A DNA stretch of 64,000 nt from a virus, in the IMG/VR virus record IMGVR_UViG_3300037054_000044, positions 21,206 through 85,205 of that record; one strand, given 5' to 3'. Under the pieces are notes generated by a model that was not told the origin of the DNA, made no database searches, and was given only the letters and a program-made list of their open reading frames with translations. The position numbers were made by a program, and so were the translations under genes. This document shows positions 47,317-55,917 of this stretch, one piece after another. Numbering within the stretch: position 1 is the first letter of the stretch; each line of letters opens with the position of its first letter.

Positions 47317-48090
47317 CTAGTTAATGCGTGCTGATGTGAAGAACTGCTTCATTGCATCCGTATCAGTAGTGGTCACGTCCAGATAAGAGGCGAATGCGAA
47401 GATGTAGTTCGTATTGCCTCTGAACGTCAACAGCACTCCAAAGCGTATCTCTCTGTCGTTGTCAGGGTCTTTCGCAGAGATGACGGCTGCTAATGCAGGC
47501 TGACCCGATACTGTCACCACTTTCTGAGTGAGCACAGTGCCGTGGACTGCATCGCGGAAGCCTTCGAGACCGTTGTCATTATCCGCAACCACGAGAGCGA
47601 AGGGATAGTTACCGACAGCCACCATGTAGATGTCGCTATTCGGCAATGTAGCTTCATAGACAGTCTGGGTGTAGGCAATGCCCTTGTTGGTAGTGCCTGG
47701 AGTCGTAGCACCCTTCGACAAGGTGACCGGAGAATCAACCGTAAAACTATCGCTGTACTCGCGTAGTGACACTGTGCGAAGGCTCGGGTTGGTATTGCAC
47801 CCTGTCTGCACGTAGACACGATAGTTGAAGGTCTCGCCATAGGCGATGTCAAACGATTGACCGCCCGTGGTCTGCTGGCCATTCGTCGCGGATGCTGTGT
47901 AGGCACCAGGGTTGACAGGTTCGGTGCAGAAGCCACCGGGGATAACATCTCCCGTGCAAGCCGGATTACCATTCAGCATGAAGCGCAGGGTGCTGTCGGT
48001 CTGGTTGTAGAAGTTGACTTTCGTGCGACCGTCCTGAGCAAACATCAGGGTGGACGCCAGGAACAACAGTGTGATCAAAAACTTCTTCAT
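47317..48090 (-). CDS. Secreted protein, unknown
   Basis: 257 residues from ATG 48090 (AAAGGAG upstream), with a clear signal peptide (MKKFLITLLFLASTLMFAQ). An N-terminal beta-domain carries a Cys pair (NPACTGDVIPGGFC); the C-terminal 130 residues (NSDIYMVAVGNYPFALVVAD, AALAAVISAKDPDNDREIRF) look like a compact alpha/beta domain. Secreted proteins of this size are unusual in a phage early region; it may act in the periplasm or at the surface of the infected cell. Not recognised. Confidence 0.72.
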   Translation of the reverse strand: MKKFLITLLFLASTLMFAQDGRTKVNFYNQTDSTLRFMLNGNPACTGDVIPGGFCTEPVNPGAYTASATNGQQTTGGQSFDIAYGETFNYRVYVQTGCNTNPSLRTVSLREYSDSFTVDSPVTLSKGATTPGTTNKGIAYTQTVYEATLPNSDIYMVAVGNYPFALVVADNDNGLEGFRDAVHGTVLTQKVVTVSGQPALAAVISAKDPDNDREIRFGVLLTFRGNTNYIFAFASYLDVTTTDTDAMKQFFTSARIN

Positions 48091-48094
48091 TGTG

Positions 48095-48322
48095 TTATTT
48101 CTCCTTTTGAGTTGCGAAAGATTTGTGGTACTTTTTAGCTGCTTTGTCGTGAACTTGGGAGGCTTCCTTGGCAGTTGCAAAGTAGCCTAAGAAGTATTGT
48201 TTACTGCCTACTGCAATGTACACCTTCCATGGTTTCTTCCTATTACCTTGCGCTAGAGACACGCCTTTGAAACCAGAAGTGTTAAGAATTGAAATCCTAG
48301 CATTGTGAAAGTTAGATCGCAT
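48095..48322 (-). pseudogene. AP2-domain remnant of an HNH-AP2 homing endonuclease
   Basis: From ATG 48322 the 75 residues are MRSNFHNARISILNTSGFKG and an AP2 domain (PWKVYIAVGSKQYFLGYFAT, ASQVHDKAAKKYH). In the intact relative at 60144-60632 the same order (NMRSNLRQATHAEN, NNTSGYKG) follows an HNH domain. Here the HNH part and ribosome site are missing, and the ATG touches the end of a leader hairpin, so a deletion has joined leader and AP2 end. Confidence 0.65.
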
Positions 48323-48372
48323 GGGGCTTGTCTTAGGCAAACCCCACGCTAGCCCATGGCCGCTAAGCCATG
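48322..48372 (-). promoter_or_regulatory. Decayed copy of the pseudoknot leader
   Basis: Eight bases after the stop codon boundary, CATGGC and GCCATG (48372-48367, 48360-48355) enclose the loop TTAGCG, the same loop as in copy 4. A 9-bp stem TGGGGTTTG/CAAGCCCCA follows (48346-48338, 48330-48322) with a 7-base loop CCTAAGA. The complementary strand and Shine-Dalgarno expected next are absent. Confidence 0.55.
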
Positions 48373-48377
48373 AGATG

Positions 48378-49292
48378 TTAAATCTCGATCTGTGCGTTCT
48401 TCTGTGCAACTTCATTCGTCTGTACAGATATAACCTGTGCAGTAGGTGCTTCGCTTAACGCTGCGGCTTCTTCTTCGGCTTCGGCTGCTTCTTGGTTCTG
48501 CAATTGCCCAGCCTGACGCCGTGCTTCCATATCCGCAACCATTTGTCCAAAGTCTGCGCGATCTTCAGGGCTCATAACCTTGAAGTCCTTGAAGCCCAGA
48601 GCAAATTGCCCACCTTTGATAGGCTGACTTGGGTAGATGGTGAAGGAGATTTGCCAGATTACGTCTGCAATGCTGGTTGGCATTGGAGTGTCCTTGCCTG
48701 CTCGGCGCTCTGCTTTGATATTTGCCAAGATCATCTGAAACAGTCTGGCAATGTTTTGCATTGCGTTCTCGAAGGACTTCACGCTCGTTCCGCCCACATT
48801 TAAGTAGTAAGGGGATTGCGTGTTGCGGTCTGCAATGAATAAGTGCCACACCTGCTTGCAGGCGGGAATCAGAGCCGAAAGGGCTTCTCCGGTTACGCCT
48901 TTGTCTTTTGCTTCCCTGTACTTCGCCCACATCAGGTCCCCAAATGGACAGGAAGCGCAGTACAAAGCTGGCGGGTTCTTAGCTTTCGCATGGGGTTGCA
49001 CCGAATCCAACGAAAAGCATTCCAGTGCTTCCCTAGAGTACTCTCCCTTGCGATATTTTTTCCTCTGCTGAGTAGGCTCTGTGAGGATTACCGCACGCAT
49101 TTCATCGAAGTGTTCATTGGTCTGTACCACGCGCAGTTTCCCTGCTTGTGCGCCCTCTTGCCTACTCGACTTGGATACTAGCTCAAGTGTGGCAGGCTTA
49201 AGAGTGAATAGGCGGGACAATGCGCTTGCCTTTTGTGCTACGATGAGCCCCTGCGGGGCTTTGTTTAGTACTGTAAGTTTTTCTTCTGACAT
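48378..49292 (-). CDS. Unknown protein in the recombination region
   Basis: 304 residues. The middle has Cys residues that could bind zinc (ALYCASCPFGDLMW, IPACKQVWHLF); the acidic C-terminus (AAEAEEEAAALSE) resembles tails of phage ssDNA-binding proteins. It directly follows the PD-(D/E)XK nuclease gene, so a DNA-binding or annealing partner is possible. No firm family. Confidence 0.65.
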   Translation of the reverse strand: MSEEKLTVLNKAPQGLIVAQKASALSRLFTLKPATLELVSKSSRQEGAQAGKLRVVQTNEHFDEMRAVILTEPTQQRKKYRKGEYSREALECFSLDSVQPHAKAKNPPALYCASCPFGDLMWAKYREAKDKGVTGEALSALIPACKQVWHLFIADRNTQSPYYLNVGGTSVKSFENAMQNIARLFQMILANIKAERRAGKDTPMPTSIADVIWQISFTIYPSQPIKGGQFALGFKDFKVMSPEDRADFGQMVADMEARRQAGQLQNQEAAEAEEEAAALSEAPTAQVISVQTNEVAQKNAQIEI

Positions 49293-49295
49293 GTG

Positions 49296-50810
49296 TTAGT
49301 TCTCCATAGGAAGATTGAATGGTAATACAGTTTCAGTCTTGAATAAGGCTTTCAGCGCTTCGTTTGGTGCAGGTGGATTTTCCAATATCTTGACGAACGC
49401 GTCGAACGCCTCAGGACTAACCTTGATGTGCTCCGTCACCGCCATTGAGGTAGTTGCAGCGAGCGCTGGCGTCTCTTCGGCTGCTGTGCTCAGACTCAGT
49501 ATACCATTCGCTAAAGGTGTATCCTTCGACGTCAGTGTGGGTGTAATAGTAACCAACTGTGAAGATGTTTCGCTCAGTGGTTCCTGTGCTATCGGTAATG
49601 GTTTGTAACTCGGTTCTGTAGACGTACATGGTTTTCCTTTCTTCTCAGCCTTCAGTCGCTCACGCTCAGCTTTTGCTTCAGCTTTTATGCGAGCCTTCTC
49701 AGCTTCTTTCTCAATCTTCGCAGCAGCCTTGTCCAAAGCCTTCTGCAACTTATCCTGCTCTTTTTTTATCGCCTTTGCAGTCTCGCGTTGTTCTTTCTTC
49801 ACTGCGCGAATCGTGTTCTTCTGGCATTTCATGCGCTCCTTTACGCTGTCCACCAGCCGCGTGAGTGTGAGGCAGGCCAAGAATCCTTGGAAGTCCTCTT
49901 CATACTCACTAGGTGTCATGTGCCATGGTTCGAACTTCCCAGCCTCTTCTTCGCTCTTACCCAACCTGAGAATCCACGTGTCGAGGATGACCATCTCAGG
50001 ATGCTCTTCCATTTTAGCATGCTTGTACGAAGCCGTTTGGAAGAGGTATTCGATCTTCAGATAATTCGATGACTTCCAGTCGCATAGGGAGAGGCGATCA
50101 GTGAACGCCACCGGACAACAGGACTTGTCATTGCAGGAGTCACAGATTGCAAGGCCGTCCATTGTGCCTGCATAGTCGTGCTCCCTAGAATAAACCTTAG
50201 ACTCGGTTTCGATCCAGCGTACGTGGTGCGCGGACATCCAATTGAATCCACTGCGTGCGGCGTTCGCTGCCAGTTCATCCGTGGGAACATTGATTAGGCT
50301 CCTTACGATTTTCTCTGGGTCATTCGCCAGTGCATAGTTGATCGAATCCTCAAGGCACTTGTGTGCTATGTGTCCGATGTCCGACGCTTCATCTAACTTC
50401 TCTTTGTGTGCACCCTTTGCTTCGAGCGCAATGACTGTGAACTCTTCGAACGTCAGAGGCTTGATGCGGATGATGCCTTCGACCATTTCCGTTGGCATGA
50501 TGCGCAGCAATTTCTGGATCGCCATCTTCGCAGCCCATGGTGTCAGCATCATGGATTTATCAATTATTCCAACAACATTGGTTACGCCGTTTAGGCGTAT
50601 GAGATTGCCAAGTTCTCCTACCCTGTAATAGACGTGTTCCTCTGTGTCAAACCTGAGGGTAACTGCATCTCCATAGAAGTGATATTCCTCAGTTTTGTGC
50701 CCATGCCTTTGAATAAACGCCTCTAGGCTTCCAGCCGGGGAGGGCTGTAGCTCAGGTTCTACCTCGTCGGTAGGCCCAAACTTTTTCTGAATCAAATCGC
50801 TAAACGACAA
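49296..50810 (-). CDS. PD-(D/E)XK exonuclease, RecB/Cas4-like, with a charged coiled-coil extension
   Basis: 504 residues. The first 300 carry a RecB/Cas4-type core: GHIAHKCLED, YAGTMDGLAICD with the metal-binding Asp, LCDWKSSNYLK (the D-x-K motif), and YLFQTASYKHA. A Cys group (CDSCNDKSCC) is inserted between strands. Residues 330-400 are a Lys/Glu/Ala coiled coil and the rest is low complexity. It probably resects DNA ends for RecA-dependent recombination. The upstream endonuclease overlaps its first 11 bases. Confidence 0.8.
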   Translation of the reverse strand: MSFSDLIQKKFGPTDEVEPELQPSPAGSLEAFIQRHGHKTEEYHFYGDAVTLRFDTEEHVYYRVGELGNLIRLNGVTNVVGIIDKSMMLTPWAAKMAIQKLLRIMPTEMVEGIIRIKPLTFEEFTVIALEAKGAHKEKLDEASDIGHIAHKCLEDSINYALANDPEKIVRSLINVPTDELAANAARSGFNWMSAHHVRWIETESKVYSREHDYAGTMDGLAICDSCNDKSCCPVAFTDRLSLCDWKSSNYLKIEYLFQTASYKHAKMEEHPEMVILDTWILRLGKSEEEAGKFEPWHMTPSEYEEDFQGFLACLTLTRLVDSVKERMKCQKNTIRAVKKEQRETAKAIKKEQDKLQKALDKAAAKIEKEAEKARIKAEAKAERERLKAEKKGKPCTSTEPSYKPLPIAQEPLSETSSQLVTITPTLTSKDTPLANGILSLSTAAEETPALAATTSMAVTEHIKVSPEAFDAFVKILENPPAPNEALKALFKTETVLPFNLPMEN

Positions 50811-51252
50811 CGCTTGCCCTTCTTTCTCGCTTCCAATCTCTGCGACATATTTTGCAATGCCTTCTTCCGTTCTTAACGTAGGCGTCCGCTAAGTCATGCC
50901 CACGTTTGCAAACCGTTGGATGAGCCTTGCGTGCCCTGCCTTTTGCAATGCAGTCCCTAACGTTCTCCAGTTGTGTACCAAGGAATAGGTGACTAAAGCG
51001 TGCGCATGGCGGATTGTCACACTTGTGTAGCACTTGCAGCGTAGGCCACTCCCCAGTGTGCAAGAACCAAGAAACGATGCTGGCTACTTTGTGTTTCCAT
51101 TCACCATTGATACGAACGTCCAGCATTCCATAGCCACCTTCTTTGGTCCATGCAGTCCACTCCCAGCAATCATCACCGAGGAGCACCTTGTTCCAAAACC
51201 TCTTGAACAGGTGCTCCTTTACCTCCACTTCGTTCAGTGTTCTTGGTGCCAC
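50800..51252 (-). CDS. HNH homing endonuclease (HNH_3 type)
   Basis: 150 residues, GTG 51252 with GGAG upstream. HNH_3 pattern: CWEWTAWTKEGGYGML, LQVLHKCDNPPCARFSHLFL, GTQLENVRDCIAKGR; a C-terminal zinc knuckle CKRGHDLADAYVKNG, CKICRR. It has cut off a small upstream gene, with which it overlaps by 80 bases. Confidence 0.9.
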   Translation of the reverse strand: MAPRTLNEVEVKEHLFKRFWNKVLLGDDCWEWTAWTKEGGYGMLDVRINGEWKHKVASIVSWFLHTGEWPTLQVLHKCDNPPCARFSHLFLGTQLENVRDCIAKGRARKAHPTVCKRGHDLADAYVKNGRRHCKICRRDWKRERRASVVV

Positions 51253-51355
51253 AAAGTTTTCTCCTTAGGTTGGAATCGTTGGCCCACCTGTAGGCAGGAT
51301 CAGACCAACGCGCTTGCATGTCAGTCTGCTCCTCCCTCAGTGGTTTGCTGAGCAT
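51173..51355 (-). pseudogene. Small gene truncated by the HNH insertion
   Basis: ATG 51355 shares a base with the previous stop (TAATG) and has GAGGAG upstream, so it is a real start. The first 33 residues (LREEQTDMQARWSDPAYRWA) read as protein; the rest continues out of frame through the endonuclease gene and is probably not the original C-terminus. Confidence 0.5.
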
Positions 51356-52227
51356 TAGACTAGCTCCTCCGGTGCGAATAACGCATTGCCACCAACGGTG
51401 ATGCGCTCGACATGGGACGTGGGAATGTATGTGCAGGTCCACTCATCGGCGTATTCCTTGAGTTCAATAGGTGGATGCTGTAAGCCTCTGCCATCATCGA
51501 AACATTGTATCACGTCCGAAGCCAATCCTCCAATGTAACGGAAGGCATAGACTAGGGTGCCCTTCGCATCGGTAGTGCGGATGATCTTGTCATCACCCTC
51601 GGTCACCACTTCGGATTTGAAGCTACTCTTCGGCTGAGCATTGAGCCATGCACACATCTCCTCAGGTGTAGAGGGCTGCAGTTTGTGCGCCGTTGAAACC
51701 CTCACTTCGGAGTCGTACTCCATTTGCTGCCTGTCTTTGAATACGTCGTAGCCTATGGCTTCTGCTGTGGTGATGCGTCGAATGATGCCATCCGCACACC
51801 TTTCTTCTCCCGGCAGAATCTCCGCAGGTACGCTGGTACCACTGCTGACTGCTAGGCGATTGCTTAGGTTACGCACCTCGTCCACTTCCATGGTGAACTC
51901 GTTCAGTGCAACAATAGGTGACCCACAGAACGAACCTACAGCGCCGTCCCGTTGCATGTGATCTTCGTGCGCGTAGAGTAGGTCTAATTTTGGACTAGGG
52001 ATGTCCGCAGCATAGACAGGCAACTCTGGCATGCCTTGCCAATGGAACGCCCTGAGTTTGCGATAGGACTTTCCCGGTGTGCCTGTGCGTTCGTCCCGCT
52101 CTAGTAGGCGGTCCAGATCGAACTTAACAATAGCTGGACCATCCGCTGAGCACAAGCTAGGCAGTTCTTCCTGTGCTGTATTGAACAAAACTGTACCGTC
52201 TTCATAGACGCTGTAGTTGTTGATCAC
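51355..52227 (-). CDS. Unknown protein
   Basis: 290 residues, GTG 52227 overlapping the ParB-like gene's stop (GTGA), GGAG upstream. Mixed alpha/beta and acidic, no motif I can name. It forms a coupled pair with the ParB-AP2 gene. Confidence 0.65.
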   Translation of the reverse strand: MINNYSVYEDGTVLFNTAQEELPSLCSADGPAIVKFDLDRLLERDERTGTPGKSYRKLRAFHWQGMPELPVYAADIPSPKLDLLYAHEDHMQRDGAVGSFCGSPIVALNEFTMEVDEVRNLSNRLAVSSGTSVPAEILPGEERCADGIIRRITTAEAIGYDVFKDRQQMEYDSEVRVSTAHKLQPSTPEEMCAWLNAQPKSSFKSEVVTEGDDKIIRTTDAKGTLVYAFRYIGGLASDVIQCFDDGRGLQHPPIELKEYADEWTCTYIPTSHVERITVGGNALFAPEELV

Positions 52228-53606
52228 TTGCTCTCCTTTTTGATGCGGGGTTTAGTGCTGAGTGGTGGTAGGAACTGTGCTGCTACGAAGTCCAAATACC
52301 ATGTGCCTCTGGCAATGGCGGCTTGCCTAATGAGTTCTCGATCATTGGCGTTGAGTTCCCTACGGGACAGCGCCTTGACTTGCTCCTCCTCATCGCGCCG
52401 TTCCAACAGATGAATTATACGTATAGCCTCCCTACGGATAGGAAGGTACACGTCCTCCTGCTTCATTGCTACCTGCTTCTGCTTAACCTCCTCCACCTTT
52501 GCTTCGATAGCGGCTTTCTTTACCTCGAATGTCTCAGCCACCTTCTCAGCCTGTGCATCTTTCTCTGCAATGCGCTCCTTGATTTCCTTAGCCTTCTTTG
52601 CATCTGCTTCGCGTTTGGCTTCGGCTTCTTTCTTTACGAGCGCAACGCGTTCGTCTGCAAGTTTCTTCTCCTTGTCACGCTGCTCGGCTTGGATGCGCAA
52701 TGCATCTGCATTGAGTTTCTTGATCTCTTCCGCAGTCTTAACTTTGCGGAGGATTGTACGCTCACGCTCTGCCTTGGCATCTGCTACGAACCTGCCAAGC
52801 TGTGACCAGTTCATCTCTTTAATCATCGCCGTGCTAATGGCTTTTACTTCGAGGAGGTACAGGGCGTCTAACGCTGTGCGAGTGTTGGCGTCTGCGTTAC
52901 CATTTTTATCGCTGCGTCCAAGATAAGAGGCAATGCTACGGACGGTGTAGGGTTGGCCTTTTGCATTAGTCTCTTGTGAATTGTGACACGCAAACGACGG
53001 AGCATAACGTAGGTCTTCTAATGCTCCAGTTTGTATGTATTTTCCCTTCACAGCGTCTCTGTAAGCCTGTGCAGCCTCTTCCCTTGTTGGGAAGATTCCT
53101 AGGTATTCTTGCTTGCCTCCAGAGTTTGCGTAGGACTTCCAAGACTCACCGCACTTTGTGGTTCCCTTGTACCTCTCTGGGTCACCCTCGGGTGGAAGCG
53201 TGCCATCTTCTACGCGATAGAACGGCACAATCCGCCCAGCAGCCAGAGCATTGACCACTGCTTTGCAGGACTCTAATAGTGACAGAGGACAATAGCGGTA
53301 GTCCTCTTGATTCTCCAGTTCCATCATCTTGAGCATCATGTTCTCATCAAGGTCACGCACTACGAAGTCGGCCTCCTTGATGCCGCTACGCCGTGCTGCT
53401 TCGATGCGATGATGACCATAGGCTTGCTCATAGCCCTTTCCATCGGGAGCCTTCCGTACGATGACGTTGGTCCAGAACCCTGTCTCTCCAATGGACGCCA
53501 TCAGTGCGGTGATCTTCTCCTCGTTGAATGGGTTGAACTTCAGATCACGATTCGGATTCGGGCGAATATCACTCAGCTTGATGTTCACTAGCTTCTCCTG
53601 TGGCAT
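52224..53606 (-). CDS. ParB-like protein with an embedded AP2 domain
   Basis: The 460-residue protein begins with a ParB/Srx-type domain (VNIKLSDIRPNPNRDLKFNP, and QAYGHHRIEAARRSG as the nucleotide-binding box). Residues about 140-190 (SWKSYANSGGKQEYLGIFPT, REEAAQAYRDAVKG) form an AP2 DNA-binding domain. The last 200 residues are a charged coiled coil. Possible roles are DNA partitioning, transcription control or a nuclease function. GAGGAG precedes the ATG. The AP2 may come from a homing endonuclease. Confidence 0.78.
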   Translation of the reverse strand: MPQEKLVNIKLSDIRPNPNRDLKFNPFNEEKITALMASIGETGFWTNVIVRKAPDGKGYEQAYGHHRIEAARRSGIKEADFVVRDLDENMMLKMMELENQEDYRYCPLSLLESCKAVVNALAAGRIVPFYRVEDGTLPPEGDPERYKGTTKCGESWKSYANSGGKQEYLGIFPTREEAAQAYRDAVKGKYIQTGALEDLRYAPSFACHNSQETNAKGQPYTVRSIASYLGRSDKNGNADANTRTALDALYLLEVKAISTAMIKEMNWSQLGRFVADAKAERERTILRKVKTAEEIKKLNADALRIQAEQRDKEKKLADERVALVKKEAEAKREADAKKAKEIKERIAEKDAQAEKVAETFEVKKAAIEAKVEEVKQKQVAMKQEDVYLPIRREAIRIIHLLERRDEEEQVKALSRRELNANDRELIRQAAIARGTWYLDFVAAQFLPPLSTKPRIKKESK

Positions 53607-53805
53607 GGGTCTCCTCTATCGTACCGAAAGATAGTGTTGCTGTTGCTGTGGAGAATCTTTGGGCTTTTAGCCCTTTCTGTTTCATCAAATCACGCGCTGC
53701 TGCTCCCATGGCGGCTCCCCAATTGCTACCGCGCCCTCTGCCTTGCTGACGGCAACGGGAACCTCGTAATTCAGGGAACAAGGCAGAGATGGTCACTACT
53801 CTCAT
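53569..53805 (-). CDS. Unknown small basic protein
   Basis: 78 residues, AAAGGAG before ATG 53805. Arg/Gly-rich centre (RGSRCRQQGRGRGSNWGAAM) that could bind nucleic acid; overlaps the ParB-like start. Confidence 0.55.
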   Translation of the reverse strand: MRVVTISALFPELRGSRCRQQGRGRGSNWGAAMGAAARDLMKQKGLKAQRFSTATATLSFGTIEETHATGEASEHQAE

Positions 53806-53840
53806 TGGACGCTCCTTTGACTCCTATGATTATACCACAC

Positions 53841-54158
53841 TCACCACAACCCATCGAACGCACCCGCTTTGGCAAGGCGTAGCATGCGCTTGTCGAACTG
53901 CCAGCCATGCCCCATGCAGTGTGGCTTTTCAACATGCAACATCTCATGCAGAACAACCTGCATAGTCATGGCTTGGAACCTGCGTAGCTTCTCCGTTACC
54001 CATATCTCTATGGCCACATCATTACCATCTACCCAAGTTTTGCCCACGTCGCGCATCTTGGCGAACCGCATGGGTATATCTTTGGGCAAAGCGTTGCGGA
54101 AGTACTCGGCATTCGCCCAGCAGTAGTAACTCCGCAGGTGCGCATTAGTCTGCCTCAC
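53841..54158 (-). CDS. SprT-like zinc metalloprotease
   Basis: 105 residues from GTG 54158, which overlaps the deaminase stop (GTGA); GGAGGTG upstream. The active site is VVLHEMLHVEKPHCMGHGW: HExxH plus a third His, the SprT/WLM-like arrangement. This is a minimal domain. Relatives cut protein-DNA crosslinks; here a role in clearing DNA-bound proteins is conceivable but unproven. Confidence 0.75.
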   Translation of the reverse strand: MRQTNAHLRSYYCWANAEYFRNALPKDIPMRFAKMRDVGKTWVDGNDVAIEIWVTEKLRRFQAMTMQVVLHEMLHVEKPHCMGHGWQFDKRMLRLAKAGAFDGLW

Positions 54159-54541
54159 AGCGTCACCTCCTCGGGTATTCCCTCTGCGTTGTAGAACCAT
54201 ACCCTGCGCACTCCCGCTAGGCGTGCCAGAGCCATGCAGTTCGCACAGGGTTTGCTGCACCCTAGCGTACCGTCTTCCCTACGACGTGCCACATACAACG
54301 TCATTCTGCTTAGCACATCGTAATGCTGGCGTCGAACTAAGGCGCAGTGCTCTGCGTGAAGTGAGCGGCAGAACACATCGTTGTTGTCAGACGCAGGGTG
54401 CGTACTCCACTTGTTTGCGCCGATGCTGAGCAAGCGACTGCCTGCCATCAAGCACGCACCGAGTCTGAGCCCTGTTCTCGGTGCGTTGCTCAGCAATGAC
54501 GCGGCAAGTGCAATGGACATGCCACGATCAACCTGACTCAC
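54155..54541 (-). CDS. Cytidine/dCMP deaminase-family protein
   Basis: 128 residues with the zinc deaminase core: LHAEHCALV (His and catalytic Glu) and SKPCANCMALA (two Cys). It probably turns dCMP to dUMP for thymidylate supply, consistent with the dNMP kinase and HD phosphohydrolase, or acts on another nucleobase. Confidence 0.83.
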   Translation of the reverse strand: MSQVDRGMSIALAASLLSNAPRTGLRLGACLMAGSRLLSIGANKWSTHPASDNNDVFCRSLHAEHCALVRRQHYDVLSRMTLYVARRREDGTLGCSKPCANCMALARLAGVRRVWFYNAEGIPEEVTL

Positions 54542-54702
54542 TGTTCTTCCCCATCTAGGTAAGCGTCTGAATCGTTGCGTTGGTATGTATCGCCTTCTTG
54601 CTCATCCATGGTAGGGATACGCCCTCCATCCTTTCTCTTCCATGCTGGTCCATAAATATTAAGCAGGCAGTGGTCTGGTTCAAAACGTGGATTGTTTGCC
54701 AT
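54538..54702 (-). CDS. 54-residue unknown protein
   Basis: GGAGG before ATG 54702; its stop overlaps the deaminase start by 4 bases. Polar and acidic (MDEQEGDTYQRNDSDAYLDG). Unknown. Confidence 0.6.
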   Translation of the reverse strand: MANNPRFEPDHCLLNIYGPAWKRKDGGRIPTMDEQEGDTYQRNDSDAYLDGEEQ

Positions 54703-54712
54703 GGTTCCCTCC

Positions 54713-55306
54713 TCAGGGTATGACGGTGAACGTTCGTCTTAATTTTATTCTGCTGATAACAGACTTGCTCACTTCGTACTGTTTGGCAAGTTCTACTCCT
54801 TTGGCACCTCTGTAACACGCTTCGCGTATCTCAACAACTTGAGGCACAGTCAAGGTAGAAACACTTCTACCTTTTATCACCATATCCTCCATGTTGGCTT
54901 GCCTAGCACCTTCGTACAGATGTGAAAAGCGTACGCATCTTGGGTTGTCGCACTTGTGGCAGATGTCTTTTCTTGACCACTTACCCGTCTCCAAAAACCA
55001 TGCGACACAGTAATCGGCCTCTTCTTTGTTGCCTACGTATATGCTCAACCTTATGGCTTTACTGTTCGACGTTCTTTCCCAGCAGCGAGTACCTTCAATG
55101 CTCGGCCATATGTGCATAGCCTCTGCGCTTGGCAATGGTCCTTGTTTATTGATTGTGAACCAAAAGCGATTTGCAAAAGGCACAGCACCGTTGTGTCCGC
55201 TGATAAAGCGTAGTGGTTGCCCCTTTACTGCTCCCTGTTTGACTCTGGTGTGCGTGGCAATCGGAGCAGGGTTGCCACATCCACACTCGCATAGTTGCGT
55301 GCTCAT
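54713..55306 (-). CDS. HNH_3 homing endonuclease with zinc knuckle and HTH
   Basis: 197 residues. N-terminal knuckle QLCECGCGNPAPIATHTRV, HNH_3 core DICHKCDNPRCVRFSHLYEG, and a C-terminal helix-turn-helix (GVELAKQYEVSKSVISRIK). The same knuckle begins the proteins at 21613, 38591 and 63206, so modules have been shuffled among the endonucleases. The ATG overlaps the preceding stop. Confidence 0.9.
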   Translation of the reverse strand: MSTQLCECGCGNPAPIATHTRVKQGAVKGQPLRFISGHNGAVPFANRFWFTINKQGPLPSAEAMHIWPSIEGTRCWERTSNSKAIRLSIYVGNKEEADYCVAWFLETGKWSRKDICHKCDNPRCVRFSHLYEGARQANMEDMVIKGRSVSTLTVPQVVEIREACYRGAKGVELAKQYEVSKSVISRIKLRRTFTVIP

Positions 55307-55617
55307 GGTATCACTCTACTGATGGGCCTATGTACTTCTCTGCCTTCCCTATATTCCCGTGCGACTTGTCCTAGCGATACCGTGGGTTCCTGCTCATTGT
55401 CAAAGTCCGACAATGGGCGCTCACCCTGCGCACTCGTTTCGCCTCCGCTTGGCAATAGGCTTTGTTCATCGCCTAGCGCATGCGGTGCGGCGTGCTCAGG
55501 GTGCCCACTCATGGCGAAGGAATTCACCATGGTAGGCGGGGAGATGGAACCACCAGTCTGCGCATGACTCAGGTAGCATAGGAACAGCAATGCGATCAGC
55601 GATGCTAGAAACTTCAT
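55303..55617 (-). CDS. Secreted protein, unknown
   Basis: 104 residues from ATG 55617 (GGAGG upstream): signal peptide MKFLASLIALLFLCYLSHAQ, then a Pro/Gly/Ser-rich, probably disordered mature part, ending in a charged helix (VSLGQVAREYREGREVHRP). Confidence 0.62.
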   Translation of the reverse strand: MKFLASLIALLFLCYLSHAQTGGSISPPTMVNSFAMSGHPEHAAPHALGDEQSLLPSGGETSAQGERPLSDFDNEQEPTVSLGQVAREYREGREVHRPISRVIP

Positions 55618-55775
55618 TCTGCCTCCTTCGTTTTGCAATCAGGGCACAGGTGCACTTCCAGTTCCCGCGCTGTGTCCTTGCCTGCGGTTGTTTTCCAGTA
55701 AAGGTTGACTCCACACCGTAGCGGTACGCCCGTCACTTTGAACGCACCGTTGTATGCTTTTCCACAGCCTGCCAT
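55614..55775 (-). CDS. 53-residue protein with a zinc site
   Basis: GGAGG before ATG 55775; stop overlaps the next ATG. Cys at MAGCGK, LRCGVN and CPDCKTK can form one zinc site. Unknown function. Confidence 0.6.
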   Translation of the reverse strand: MAGCGKAYNGAFKVTGVPLRCGVNLYWKTTAGKDTARELEVHLCPDCKTKEAE

Positions 55776-55776
55776 G

Positions 55777-55917
55777 TTAGCCCTCCTGCTCTCCTATGTA
55801 GTCTGCCAGCACACTTTCCGCGTCAGCTTCGTAGCCTTTCCATGACCACGTGCCGTCTTTGAACTGCGTGTAACCTTGGGACAGGAGCCATGCTTTTGCT
55901 TTGGCTTCTGGTGTCAT
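55777..55917 (-). CDS. 46-residue unknown protein
   Basis: ATG 55917 overlaps the previous stop. Sequence MTPEAKAKAWLLSQGYTQFK, then an acidic helix. Probably a small alpha/beta module. Confidence 0.58.
   Translation of the reverse strand: MTPEAKAKAWLLSQGYTQFKDGTWSWKGYEADAESVLADYIGEQEG

Noticed and set aside
50057-50290. Additional small gene inside the RecB/Cas4-like nuclease gene
   Set aside because: Same-strand shadow frame without a ribosome site inside a well-supported gene.
54555-54818. 87-codon frame on the - strand
   Set aside because: It overlaps both the endonuclease end and the well-supported 54-codon gene (GGAGG site) in another frame.
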